Source of the DNA: an uncultured Chloroflexota bacterium
Lineage (GTDB): Bacteria > Chloroflexota > UBA4733
Length of the DNA: 16,632 nt
Reading direction: 5' to 3'
NCBI GenBank assembly: GCA_937967325.1
Contig: CALBSQ010000351.1
Span: forward strand, 1-16,632
Under the pieces are notes generated by a model, which worked only from the letters and a program-made list of their open reading frames with translations, had not been told where the DNA came from and did no database searches. The position numbers and the translations under genes were made by a program. Of this stretch, positions 1-6,981 are shown one piece after another. The first letter of the stretch is position 1. The number at the start of each line of letters is the position of its first letter.

Positions 1-38
1 CGACGCGAAGTCGTGCAGCGACCGGGCGACGATCTCGG

Positions 39-151
39 CGGAGCGCGGGCGTCCCGCCCGCCCCGGTGCGTCGTCGCCGGCCGCGTCGCCTCCTGACCAG
101 ACAGGCGGATGGGGTCGAAGCCGCCGGGGCGGGCGGGACGCCCGCACTCCG
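39..151. repeat. Inverted repeat pair with self-complementary arms
   Basis: Bases 45-66 and 124-145 are perfect reverse complements (22 bp). The match extends outward to 39-43 and 147-151 with one mismatch (C44/A146), giving 28-nt arms around a 57-nt spacer. Each arm can also fold on itself: GCGGGCG/CGCCCGC around TCC at 45-61, and the same 7-bp stem around GGA at 129-145. This looks like a dispersed GC-rich palindromic repeat or a small non-autonomous element rather than coding sequence. Bases 1-223 contain no gene I can support. Confidence 0.75.
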
Positions 152-227
152 GTCATCGGCCCCACCATCCAACAAACGTCCCCTTGCCCTGCACTACGTT
201 GCGGCGCGCCCGGCCGGGTCGCGGTGC

Positions 228-256
228 TTGCCTGGGGTGCTGCTCCATGCTATAGT
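228..256 (+). promoter_or_regulatory. Sigma-70-type promoter of the PadR-ABC operon
   Basis: A -35 box TTGCCT (228-233) and a -10 box TATAGT (251-256) are separated by exactly 17 bases. Transcription would start near 262-264, just upstream of the AGGGAG ribosome site at 274-279. The TTGCCT box is the same hexamer proposed for the TetR promoter at 2949. This promoter rules out the in-frame GTG at 224 as the regulator start, because that codon would not be transcribed. Confidence 0.65.
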
Positions 257-289
257 GCGAGCTGCAATAACGCAGGGAGCCATAGAACA

Positions 290-934
290 TTGGGCGTATC
301 CCGCGACCTGCTGGCGCTGCCGGTGCTGGCCCTGTTGAGTGAACAGCCACGGCACCCCTATGAGATCGAACGCCTGATCCGCGAGCGGCGCAAGGATTTC
401 GCGGCGGGCAAGCCGCGCGGTCTGTATCGCGCGGTGGAGCGGCTGGTGCGCGACGGCTGCATCGAGCCGGTGGAGACCAGCCGGGAAGGGAAACGCCCGG
501 AGCGCACCGTCTATCGCCTCACCGATGAGGGACGCGACGAGCTAGAGTCCTGGCTGGGCGAGTTGCTGAGCACTCCCGTCACCGAATACCCGTTGTTCAC
601 CGCCGCCGTTGGCTTCCTGGGGTACCTCGCCAGCGACAGGGTGGTGATGGCCCTGCAGGCGCGGGCGGTGTCGCTGCAAGGCGCAATCGCCGGCCTCAAT
701 GTGGCGCTGACCGCCTTGCAACACCAACTGCGCTTGCCGCGGCTGGTGATGCTGGAGCACGAGTACACGCGAGCCCTGCGGCAGGCGGAGCTGGATTGGG
801 TGAACTCGCTGATCGAGGACATCCAGGCCGGTCGCCTGGCCTGGGATAAGGACGCGCTGGACCAGCTATTCTACGAGCATCGCAACAGTAACGCCCCCAG
901 TCGTCGCCAACCTGGCCCGACCGCTGAAGTCTAG
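290..934 (+). CDS. PadR-family transcriptional regulator
   Basis: This is a 214-residue winged-helix regulator expected to control the ABC exporter immediately downstream. The N-terminal part (about residues 5-85) has the PadR layout: a first helix with LALPVLALLSEQP, then HPYEIERLI, the recognition segment GLYRAVERLVRDGCIEPV, and a beta-wing ending in RTVYRLTDEGRDEL. The C-terminal half is helical, as in PadR-s1/AphA-like proteins where it mediates dimerisation. The TTG start at 290 is chosen because AGGGAG lies 10 bases upstream (274-279) and a strong promoter lies at 228-256. A longer frame from GTG 224 would begin inside the promoter. The ATPase gene starts 28 bases after the stop, so the two are probably co-transcribed. 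PadR proteins commonly repress neighbouring efflux genes and are released by the exported compound; the ligand is unknown. Confidence 0.85.
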   Translation: MGVSRDLLALPVLALLSEQPRHPYEIERLIRERRKDFAAGKPRGLYRAVERLVRDGCIEPVETSREGKRPERTVYRLTDEGRDELESWLGELLSTPVTEYPLFTAAVGFLGYLASDRVVMALQARAVSLQGAIAGLNVALTALQHQLRLPRLVMLEHEYTRALRQAELDWVNSLIEDIQAGRLAWDKDALDQLFYEHRNSNAPSRRQPGPTAEV

Positions 935-962
935 GCGAAAAGCAAGGAGAGGAACTGCCCTT

Positions 963-1952
963 ATGGATGTCGTGCACCGCGAGCAGCGCCCCCTCGACAG
1001 CGTCATGATCGAGACCCGCGAGTTGCGCTACACCTACAAGACCCGGCGCGGCCCGGTCGAGGCGGTGGCCGGCGTGAACTTGCGCGTGGACGCCGGCGAC
1101 CTGTTCGGCTTTCTGGGTCCCAACGGCGCCGGTAAGACGACCACCCTGCGCATGCTGGCGACGCTGCTGCCACCGACGAGCGGCGACGCCGACGTCGCCG
1201 GCTGTACCCTGCGCCGCGAGCCCCAACAGGTGCGCGAGCGTATCGGTTACGTCGGTCAGCGCGGCGGCACCGACCCGGCCATCACCGGCCGCGGCGAATT
1301 GGTGTTCCAGGCTCGCCTCTACGGCGCAACAGCAGAGGCAGCGCGAAAGCGGGCAGACGAGCTGCTGACGATGCTGGAGCTCGAGGACTGCGCCGACCGA
1401 CCCTGCGGCAGCTACTCCGGCGGCCAACGCCGCCGGTTGGATATCGGCCTCGGCCTGGTCCACCGCCCGCCGCTGCTGTTCCTGGACGAGCCGACCACCG
1501 GCCTGGACCCGCAGAGCCGCGCCCACTTGTGGGATGAGGTGCGCCGGCTGCGCGACGGCGGGACCACGGTCTTCTTGACCACCCACTACCTGGAGGAAGC
1601 CGACGCGCTCTGCAACCGTCTGGCCATCATCGACCACGGGAAGATCGTGGCCGAGGGCACGCCGGACGAGCTGAAGCGACAGATCGCCGGCGACGCGGTC
1701 ACGCTGAGCGTCGCCGGCGACCCGCAGGCGGCGCTGGCGCTGTTGGCGGCCCAACCCTTCGTCCGCGACTCCAGCGCCGAGCAGGGACTCTTGCGTCTGT
1801 ACGTCGACCGCGGCGAAACGGCGATGCCGGCCATCTTGCGCCTTCTGGATGGCGCCGGCCTCGAGCTGCAGACCATCGCCCTGACCCGACCCAGCCTGGA
1901 CGACGTATTCCTGCGCCAGACCGGCCGCTCGCTGCGCGAGCAGGCCGCCTGA
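963..1952 (+). CDS. ABC transporter ATP-binding protein, DrrA-like
   Basis: This is the nucleotide-binding subunit of a drug- or lipid-type ABC exporter, 329 residues, cytoplasmic. All catalytic motifs are present: Walker A GPNGAGKT (residues 52-59), Q-loop glutamine at about 99, signature YSGGQ (151-155), Walker B LLFLDEP (171-177) and the switch histidine in TTHYLEEAD (H208). The C-terminal extension of about 90 residues matches the domain that DrrA-type ATPases carry after the catalytic core. The ATG at 963 has GGAG/GAGG sequence 9-13 bases upstream (944-952). A second in-frame ATG at 1005 is possible but has no better ribosome site. The gene sits between a PadR regulator and a single ABC-2 permease (35-base gap), the classical drrAB arrangement. 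The substrate cannot be read from sequence. Confidence 0.92.
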   Translation: MDVVHREQRPLDSVMIETRELRYTYKTRRGPVEAVAGVNLRVDAGDLFGFLGPNGAGKTTTLRMLATLLPPTSGDADVAGCTLRREPQQVRERIGYVGQRGGTDPAITGRGELVFQARLYGATAEAARKRADELLTMLELEDCADRPCGSYSGGQRRRLDIGLGLVHRPPLLFLDEPTTGLDPQSRAHLWDEVRRLRDGGTTVFLTTHYLEEADALCNRLAIIDHGKIVAEGTPDELKRQIAGDAVTLSVAGDPQAALALLAAQPFVRDSSAEQGLLRLYVDRGETAMPAILRLLDGAGLELQTIALTRPSLDDVFLRQTGRSLREQAA

Positions 1953-1987
1953 TACGCCTGCGGAGAGAGTGAACAAGGAGCGCCCTG

Positions 1988-2749
1988 ATGAAGATTGCCC
2001 GCGACACGTGGCTCGTGTTCCAGCGTTACTTCGGCCTGTTCGTCCGCAATCCGGCTTGGATCGTGATCGGGGTAGTCCAGCCGCTGCTCTACTTGATCCT
2101 GTTCGCTCCGCTGCTCAAGTCGATCGCCGCCACGCCCGGCTTCCCCTCGGGCGGCGCCTACAACGTGTTCGTTCCGGGGTTGCTCATTCAGCTCGGGCTC
2201 TTCGGAGCTTCCAGCGTGGGGTTCAGCCTGATTGCCGAGGTCCGTTTTGGCGTGATCGAGCGTCTGCGGGTCACGCCGGTGAGCAGGCTGTCGCTGCTGC
2301 TGGGTCGGGCGCTGCGCGACATGCTCAACCTGCTCGTCCAGTCCTTGCTGCTCATCCTGATCTCGCTGCCCTTCGGCCTGAGCATCCACCCGGTCGGCCT
2401 GCTGGTCATGCTGGCGCTGCTCGCCCTGATTGCGCTGCTCTTCGCCTCGATCTCCTACGCCCTGGCGCTGTGGCTGCGCGACGAAAATGCGTTCGCCCCG
2501 CTGATCTTCACGGCGGCGCTGCCCTTGCTGCTGCTCTCGGGGGTGCTGCTGCCGCTCACCCTGGCCCCCGCCTGGCTCCGCGCGATCGCCGCGATCAACC
2601 CCCTGGCCTATGCCGTCGACGCGGCCCGCGCCATCTTCAACGACCACCTGACGGACCTGAGTGTCGCCAAAGGCGTCCTGATCATGGCGGTGCTGGCCAT
2701 CCTGGCGCTGATGGTCGCCGCACGCTCCTTCGGCCGCGCCGCCGCCTGA
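1988..2749 (+). CDS. ABC-2 type permease, DrrB-like
   Basis: This 253-residue integral membrane protein is the partner of the upstream ATPase. About six hydrophobic segments are visible, near residues 24-44, 60-82, 110-132, 134-160, 170-192 and 225-247, as expected for an ABC-2 (type V) exporter half-transporter. The cytoplasmic segment EVRFGVIERLRVTPVSR is the conserved coupling element of DrrB/NodJ-type permeases, and NPLAYAVDAAR before the last helix is also typical. The ATG has a strong AAGGAG site at 1975-1980 with 7-base spacing. It would act as a homodimer with two copies of the ATPase. No membrane-fusion protein is encoded nearby, which fits export across a single membrane. Two hairpins follow the stop codon. 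Confidence 0.9.
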   Translation: MKIARDTWLVFQRYFGLFVRNPAWIVIGVVQPLLYLILFAPLLKSIAATPGFPSGGAYNVFVPGLLIQLGLFGASSVGFSLIAEVRFGVIERLRVTPVSRLSLLLGRALRDMLNLLVQSLLLILISLPFGLSIHPVGLLVMLALLALIALLFASISYALALWLRDENAFAPLIFTAALPLLLLSGVLLPLTLAPAWLRAIAAINPLAYAVDAARAIFNDHLTDLSVAKGVLIMAVLAILALMVAARSFGRAAA

Positions 2750-2776
2750 CAGGCACACGCGGCGCTTCCCGGCGGT

Positions 2777-2833
2777 CACTCACTATCGTGAGTGGCAGCG
2801 GCGTGGCGGTCGGCCACGGTCACTACGACCGTG
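2777..2833. terminator. Two tandem stem-loops after the PadR-ABC operon
   Basis: CACTCAC (2777-2783) pairs perfectly with GTGAGTG (2788-2794) around a 4-base loop. CACGGTC (2815-2821) pairs with GACCGTG (2827-2833) around a 5-base loop. They lie 28-84 bases past the permease stop and before the TetR promoter. Neither is followed by a T-run, so this is not a canonical intrinsic terminator. They may end or protect the transcript, or act as operators. The rest of 2750-2938 shows nothing further. Confidence 0.4.
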
Positions 2834-2938
2834 CGGACAGCGGCCTCTAGTCCGATCACATCCGCCTGCACGTTCGACTCAGGAGACGAAGCTTCACCGA
2901 GGGATCCCGCGGTCCGCAATCACGTCACCCAGTAATGC

Positions 2939-2997
2939 AGGCAAGCACTTGCCTTCGCCCGGATTACTTGGTACGCTATGCGTGCAAGCAGTTGCTT
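2939..2997 (+). promoter_or_regulatory. TetR-gene promoter with two palindromic operators
   Basis: Operator 1 is AGGCAAG-CA-CTTGCCT (2939-2954), a perfect 7-bp inverted repeat. Operator 2 at 2984-2997 repeats the same core, GCAAGCAGTTGC against GCAAGCACTTGC in operator 1, differing at one base. The two cores start 43 bp apart, about four helical turns. A candidate -35 TTGCCT (2949-2954) lies inside operator 1. A weak -10 TACGCT (2972-2977) follows 17 bases later, placing the transcription start at about 2984, inside operator 2. This is the geometry expected for autorepression by the TetR protein encoded at 3018. Confidence 0.55.
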
Positions 2998-3017
2998 TCA
3001 TACCAAAGGACGGGCCA

Positions 3018-3620
3018 ATGGGATCGAAGGCGAGTGAGCTGGCGACTACGGAAACCGCGGACCGCATCCTGCGCGCTTTCTTGCGTCTGGTCGCTGAGCG
3101 CGGCATCGACGCCACCACTACCCGCCTGCTGGCCGAGGCCGCGGGCGTCAACGAGGTCACGATCTTCCGGCACTTCGGCAATAAGGCCAGCCTCGCGCGC
3201 GAAGCGATCCGCCGCTGGCAGCCGGCTCACGCGCTCTCGGCGTACGAAGTTGCCATCGATTCCTCCAGCCCGGCGTCGGCGGCGCAGGGGTTGCTCGACT
3301 GCTTGCGCTTCCTGCGCCGGCACATGCAGGATCACGACGAGCTCATCCAGTTCGGCATGGGCGAGTACTGGCGGTTCTCGGAGCTCAGGGAGGAGCTTGC
3401 CGCGGCTCCCCGCGCCGCGCGCGGGTTGCTGTTGCGCGCGCTGACCCAGGCCGCGCCAGTCCTCCTTCCAACAGTCGACCTCGAGGTCACGGCGCTCAGC
3501 CTGCTCGGCCTCGTCTTCAACAGCATCATCTGGCAGCGGCGCGGCTGGCTAGACTGGAGCGACGCTGCCTGCGACCACGCCCTGGAGGCGGCGATTCGTC
3601 CCTTACTACATGTCGCTTGA
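3018..3620 (+). CDS. TetR/AcrR-family transcriptional regulator
   Basis: This 200-residue repressor has an N-terminal TetR DNA-binding domain. Helix 1 is TADRILRAFLRLVAERGI, and the helix-turn-helix at about residues 33-55 ends in VNEVTIFRHFGNKASL, close to the family consensus. The C-terminal ligand-binding and dimerisation domain (about 60-200) is helical and not recognisable to a specific ligand. The ATG at 3018 is preferred because AAAGGA (3005-3010) lies 7 bases upstream; the longer frame from TTG 2949 would start inside operator 1 and the -35 box. It leads the operon ATPase-permease-permease, an order similar to CecR with YbhFSR in Escherichia coli but without the HlyD-like gene. It probably represses its own promoter through the two palindromes at 2939-2997. 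Confidence 0.88.
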   Translation: MGSKASELATTETADRILRAFLRLVAERGIDATTTRLLAEAAGVNEVTIFRHFGNKASLAREAIRRWQPAHALSAYEVAIDSSSPASAAQGLLDCLRFLRRHMQDHDELIQFGMGEYWRFSELREELAAAPRAARGLLLRALTQAAPVLLPTVDLEVTALSLLGLVFNSIIWQRRGWLDWSDAACDHALEAAIRPLLHVA

Positions 3621-3622
3621 GC

Positions 3623-3650
3623 GCCCCCGGCGAGCCTGTTCGCCCGGGGC
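3623..3650. other. GC-rich stem-loop between TetR gene and ATPase gene
   Basis: Bases 3623-3634 pair with 3639-3650 with one C-C mismatch and one G-T pair, around the loop CCTG. It begins 3 bases after the TetR stop and ends 24 bases before the ribosome site of the ATPase gene. There is no T-run. It could stabilise the 5' end of a processed mRNA or reduce read-through, so that regulator and exporter are made at different levels. Confidence 0.4.
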
Positions 3651-3684
3651 AGTAGCGGTGTATCGGCCAAACATGGAGGAACGC

Positions 3685-4683
3685 ATGCAAGGCGCCATAG
3701 CCCAAGTTGGAACGCCGGCTCGGACGCCGGAAACCCCGGGTCCCGACGGAACCCCCGCGGTGGAGATCACGAGCTTGACCAAGCGCTTTGGCGCGTTCAC
3801 GGCCGTGGACAACCTCTCCTTCACGGTCCGTCGGGGCGAGATCTTTGGTCTGCTCGGCCCCAACGGCTCGGGCAAGACGACCACGATCAACATGGTCAGC
3901 GGCCTCGCCAAGCCGACTTCGGGCGAGGTTACGGTGCTCGGCTACGACATCACGCGCGAGCCGCGCGCCGTTCGAGCGGTGCTGGGCGCCGTGCCGCAGG
4001 AAACCGCCCTCTACGAGGAGCTGAGCGCCTGGGCCAACATGGTCTTCCACGCCGAGCTCTACGGCGTGCCACGACGCGAGCGGGACCGCCGCATCACCGA
4101 CCTGCTGGAACTGGTCCAGTTGTCCGACCGGCGCAACAGCAGGGTCGGCACGTTCTCCGGCGGGATGAAGCGCCGTCTGGCGTTGGCGCGCGCCCTGCTC
4201 CACAATCCGCAGCTGATCTATCTGGATGAGCCGACACTCGGTGTGGACGTGCAGAGCCGCCGCGCCCTCTGGGACTACATCCTCGACCTCAAAGCCAGGG
4301 GCAAGACGCTGCTCATCAGCACGAACTACCTGGAAGAGGCCAACACCCTCTGCGACCGGCTGGCCATCCTCGACCATGGCAAGCTGATTGTTCTGGACAC
4401 CCCCGCTAACTTGCGGCAGACGTTCGGCGACACCATCCTCGCCATGGAGACGGAGCCGACGGCGTCGCCGGCGCTCGTCAAGCGACTTCGCGATCTGCCC
4501 GGCGTGAGCGACGTCAACCAGCAGGACGGCGCGCTGAAGGTGGCGATCAGCGGTGAACGCAACGTGACCGGCCAGGTGGTCACGCTGGTGACCCAGGAAA
4601 CCGAGCTGCGCTCCATTGCTCAGCGTGAGCCCAACCTGGAGGAAGTCTTCCTGAGCTTGACGGGCAGCGCATTGCGCGATTAG
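3685..4683 (+). CDS. ABC transporter ATP-binding protein with H-loop Asn
   Basis: This is the 332-residue ATPase subunit of the second exporter. Walker A GPNGSGKT (58-65), Q-loop VPQE (about 104), signature FSGGM (158-162) and Walker B LIYLDEP (177-183) are intact. The switch-histidine position reads STNYLEEA, so Asn214 replaces the usual His (compare TTHYLEEA in the ATPase at 963). The last 80 residues form the C-terminal domain found in DrrA/CcmA-type exporters. The start at ATG 3685 is chosen for GGAGGA at 3675-3680, 4 bases upstream; the in-frame ATG at 3673 would overlap that site, and the frame opens back to 3610. The first 25 residues are Pro/Thr-rich and probably disordered. Two permease genes follow, so it should drive a heterodimeric ABC-2 transporter. 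The substrate is unknown. Confidence 0.9.
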   Translation: MQGAIAQVGTPARTPETPGPDGTPAVEITSLTKRFGAFTAVDNLSFTVRRGEIFGLLGPNGSGKTTTINMVSGLAKPTSGEVTVLGYDITREPRAVRAVLGAVPQETALYEELSAWANMVFHAELYGVPRRERDRRITDLLELVQLSDRRNSRVGTFSGGMKRRLALARALLHNPQLIYLDEPTLGVDVQSRRALWDYILDLKARGKTLLISTNYLEEANTLCDRLAILDHGKLIVLDTPANLRQTFGDTILAMETEPTASPALVKRLRDLPGVSDVNQQDGALKVAISGERNVTGQVVTLVTQETELRSIAQREPNLEEVFLSLTGSALRD

Positions 4684-4696
4684 GTCATGCTGCGGA

Positions 4697-4736
4697 CCCT
4701 CACCCCCGGCCCCTCTCCCGCAAGCGGGCGAGGGGA
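4697..4736. repeat. REP-like palindromic repeat within the exporter operon
   Basis: The sequence runs CCCTCACCCCCGGCCCCT and continues into a hairpin, with 4710-4721 pairing with 4724-4735 around a tight CAAG turn and one T-C mismatch. I recognise this CCTCACCCCCGGCCCCTCTCCC type of element as a short palindrome often dispersed in intergenic regions of high-GC environmental genomes; that recollection is not a database result. It sits between the ATPase stop (4683) and the AGGAGG site of the permease gene (4743-4748). It may stabilise or attenuate the transcript between subunits. Confidence 0.6.
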
Positions 4737-4753
4737 GTCATTAGGAGGAACAT

Positions 4754-5866
4754 ATGCACAATCTGGCCCAAGACCTGCGCGTGATCCGCGCGGTGGCGAT
4801 CAAAGATATCAAGAGCTCGCTGACGGAGCGAGCGTTCACTCTGGTGAGCATCATCATCCCGCTCAACTTCCTGTTGCTGTTTCTGCTCTTCGTGCTCACC
4901 GGCGGCCAGGCGCCCACGGCGATCGTGCTGGACGAGCACGGGCCTTACGCCCAAAAGTTCGTCGCGGCCATGCAAGGCGCGCACTCCTTCACCATCCAGC
5001 AGACGACTGCCGACCAGGCGCAGAGCCTGATGCGACAGGGGCAGATCGTGGCGGTCGTCACGGTCCCGGCCGACTTCGACGCCGCCTTGCTGGCGGGCCG
5101 GCAGGTGCGTCTGCCGGTGGAGATCAACAACCTGGACGTCGACTTCACCAATGATATCCGCCGGGCGGTGCCCTTGGCCATTACTTCCTTTTACGCCGAT
5201 GCCTTCCCCGATCAGGTAGTGATCAGGGCGCAGGAGGTCGACGCCTACCGTCAGGACACTGGCTACATCGAGTACCTCTCCGTGAGCATCCTGGTGATCG
5301 GGCTGATGCTGGGCGGCCTGCTGATGGCGGGGTCGGCGGCCGCCCGCGAGTACGAGCGCGGCACGATTAAGGAGCTGCTCCTGGCGCCGGCCAGCGGCTG
5401 GGCCATCGAGGCCGGCAAAGTGTTGGGGGCCTTGGCGCTCACCGCGCTGAGCGTCGTCGTGGTCCTAGCCGTGATCGTCTTCGGCCTGCGCGTCTGGCCG
5501 GTCCACTGGGGCGAGACACTGGGCTTCACGCTGCTCTTGATGATCCTGTTCGTCGCGCTGGGCGCCCTCGCCGGGACGGTGATCAAGCGGCGCCAGGCGG
5601 TCATCCCGCTCAGCATCGGGCTAGCCTTGCCGGTCTTCTTCCTCAGCGGCGCCTTCGGCCCCGCCAACTGGGGCGATCCGGTGATTGCCGCGGTCGCCCG
5701 CTTCGAGCCGGTGTATTACGGCATCGCCGTCTTCCAGCAGGCCTTCCATGGCTTCCAGACCACACAGACTGGCCTGCTCGCCAATAGTCTCATCCTGGCC
5801 GGCTTCGCAATGCTGGCGGTCGCGTTGAGCGCCAGGGTGCTCAGCGGGAGGGGGGTAGCGCACTAA
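4754..5866 (+). CDS. ABC-2 type permease, first of a pair
   Basis: This 370-residue membrane subunit works with the upstream ATPase. One helix lies near residues 29-49, followed by a large extracytoplasmic domain (about 50-172). About five helices cluster at 175-365. This is the YhhJ/YbhR-type ABC2_membrane_3 layout, longer than the 253-residue DrrB-like permease at 1988. The cytoplasmic coupling segment AAREYERGTIKELLLAP (about 196-212) is very well conserved. The extracytoplasmic domain contains INNLDVDFTNDIRRAVP, which recurs almost unchanged in the next gene. The start has an ideal AGGAGG site (4743-4748) 5 bases upstream. The stop codon TAA shares its last base with the ATG of the next permease, so the two are translationally coupled. 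Confidence 0.92.
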   Translation: MHNLAQDLRVIRAVAIKDIKSSLTERAFTLVSIIIPLNFLLLFLLFVLTGGQAPTAIVLDEHGPYAQKFVAAMQGAHSFTIQQTTADQAQSLMRQGQIVAVVTVPADFDAALLAGRQVRLPVEINNLDVDFTNDIRRAVPLAITSFYADAFPDQVVIRAQEVDAYRQDTGYIEYLSVSILVIGLMLGGLLMAGSAAAREYERGTIKELLLAPASGWAIEAGKVLGALALTALSVVVVLAVIVFGLRVWPVHWGETLGFTLLLMILFVALGALAGTVIKRRQAVIPLSIGLALPVFFLSGAFGPANWGDPVIAAVARFEPVYYGIAVFQQAFHGFQTTQTGLLANSLILAGFAMLAVALSARVLSGRGVAH

Positions 5867-6963
5867 TGGAACACTGGACGGCCATCTGGGTGATCGTTCG
5901 CAAGGATATCGGCGTCTGGCTGCGCCAGCCCACGGCGGTGGCGGCCACGATCTTGCCGGCGCTGGTATTCCTCCTCGTCCTCTACTTCAGCGCCCGCGCC
6001 GTCGGTCGCAACCCGGTGGCGCTCGTCTCTGAGGACAGCGGTCCCCACGCCCAGCAACTGGCGGCCATCCTGGAACGATCCGACGCCTTCGACGTCAGGC
6101 GGCTCGCCCCCGCCGCGGCGGACCAGGCGTTGCGCGAGCTAGACGTGGCGGCGGTGATCACCATCCCCGCCAGCTTCGATTCCGCCTATGAGGCGCACCA
6201 GGCCGACCCGGTGACGATCCGCGTCAACAACCTCAACCTGGACTTCACCAACGACCTGCGCCGCTCGCTGCCGGCCGCCATCACGCAGTTCTACGCCGCG
6301 CAAAGCAACAGCCCCATCCACGTGGCCATCCAGGAGACCGACCTGCGGCAACGGGATGTCGGCCTCCTGCAGTTCGACCTGGTCCCCGACCTCGTGCTGC
6401 TCCTGACCATCGCCGGCATCATCAACGCCGGGCTGGCGACGGCGCGCGAGTGGGAGGACGCGACCATCAAGGAGCTGCTCCTCGCCCCGGTCCCCCGCGC
6501 CGTGCTCATCGCCGGCAAGCTGATGGCGGGCTGGCTCACCACGCTCCTCATCGGCGCCGTCGTGCTGACACTGGGCGCCCTGACCGGCTACCTGCGCCCG
6601 GCGGGGCCCTACTGGGTCTCCACCCTGTTGACGGTGCTCCTGATCGCGCTGGCCAGCGCCGGCCTCGGCGTGGCGATCGGCGCGGCAACGCGCCGCTTCC
6701 AGCGTGTCACCGCCCTCGGCATCAACCTCGCCTTGTACCTGTTCTTCCTTAGCGGCGGCATCAGTGTCGCCGCCTTCCTCCCCGGCTGGGTCCAGGCGAT
6801 CGCCCACTTCATCCCCACCTTCTACGGCGTCCACGCCCTGCAAATGTCGATCTTCTACAGCTCGGCCGATCAGCTCGGCCGCGACATGGCCGTGCTCGGC
6901 GTGACCGCGGCCGTCACGCTGGCGTTGGGCGTGTTGTCATTGCGCCGGGGCACGCTCGCCTGA
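5866..6963 (+). CDS. ABC-2 type permease, second of a pair
   Basis: This 365-residue paralogue of the preceding permease probably forms the other half of a heterodimeric channel. The topology is the same: one N-terminal helix (about 24-44), an extracytoplasmic domain (45-170) and about five C-terminal helices. Shared blocks include NNLNLDFTNDLRRSLP (121-136) and EWEDATIKELLLAP (195-208). The gene starts one base inside the previous stop (TAATG), with GGGAGG/GGGGG sequence at 5846-5855 upstream. It ends 18 bases before the converging nitrile hydratase accessory gene, and no clear terminator is visible in that gap. ATPase plus two permeases resembles YbhFSR, where drug export has been reported; the substrate here is unknown. 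Confidence 0.92.
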   Translation: MEHWTAIWVIVRKDIGVWLRQPTAVAATILPALVFLLVLYFSARAVGRNPVALVSEDSGPHAQQLAAILERSDAFDVRRLAPAAADQALRELDVAAVITIPASFDSAYEAHQADPVTIRVNNLNLDFTNDLRRSLPAAITQFYAAQSNSPIHVAIQETDLRQRDVGLLQFDLVPDLVLLLTIAGIINAGLATAREWEDATIKELLLAPVPRAVLIAGKLMAGWLTTLLIGAVVLTLGALTGYLRPAGPYWVSTLLTVLLIALASAGLGVAIGAATRRFQRVTALGINLALYLFFLSGGISVAAFLPGWVQAIAHFIPTFYGVHALQMSIFYSSADQLGRDMAVLGVTAAVTLALGVLSLRRGTLA

Positions 6964-6981
6964 GGCGGCGTTCGGGGCCGG

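Noticed and set aside
1..40. Possible minus-strand coding tail at the left edge (AEIVARSLHDFAS)
   Set aside because: Only 13 plausible residues are visible before the repeat and no start codon or ribosome site can be placed, so it is too little to call a gene.
66..338. 90-residue plus-strand frame over the first inverted repeat
   Set aside because: Arg/Ala/Pro-rich, no ribosome site, and it crosses both repeat arms and the PadR promoter.
696..1976. 426-residue minus-strand open frame over the PadR end and first ATPase gene
   Set aside because: It is antisense to clear PadR and ABC motifs, is rich in Gly, Gln, Arg and Ala, and has no recognisable domain. Long antisense frames are expected at this GC content.
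1586..2779. 397-residue minus-strand open frame antisense to the ATPase end and DrrB-like permease
   Set aside because: Composition is dominated by Q, G, E, R and D with no hydrophobic core. It mirrors the leucine-rich permease codons on the other strand.
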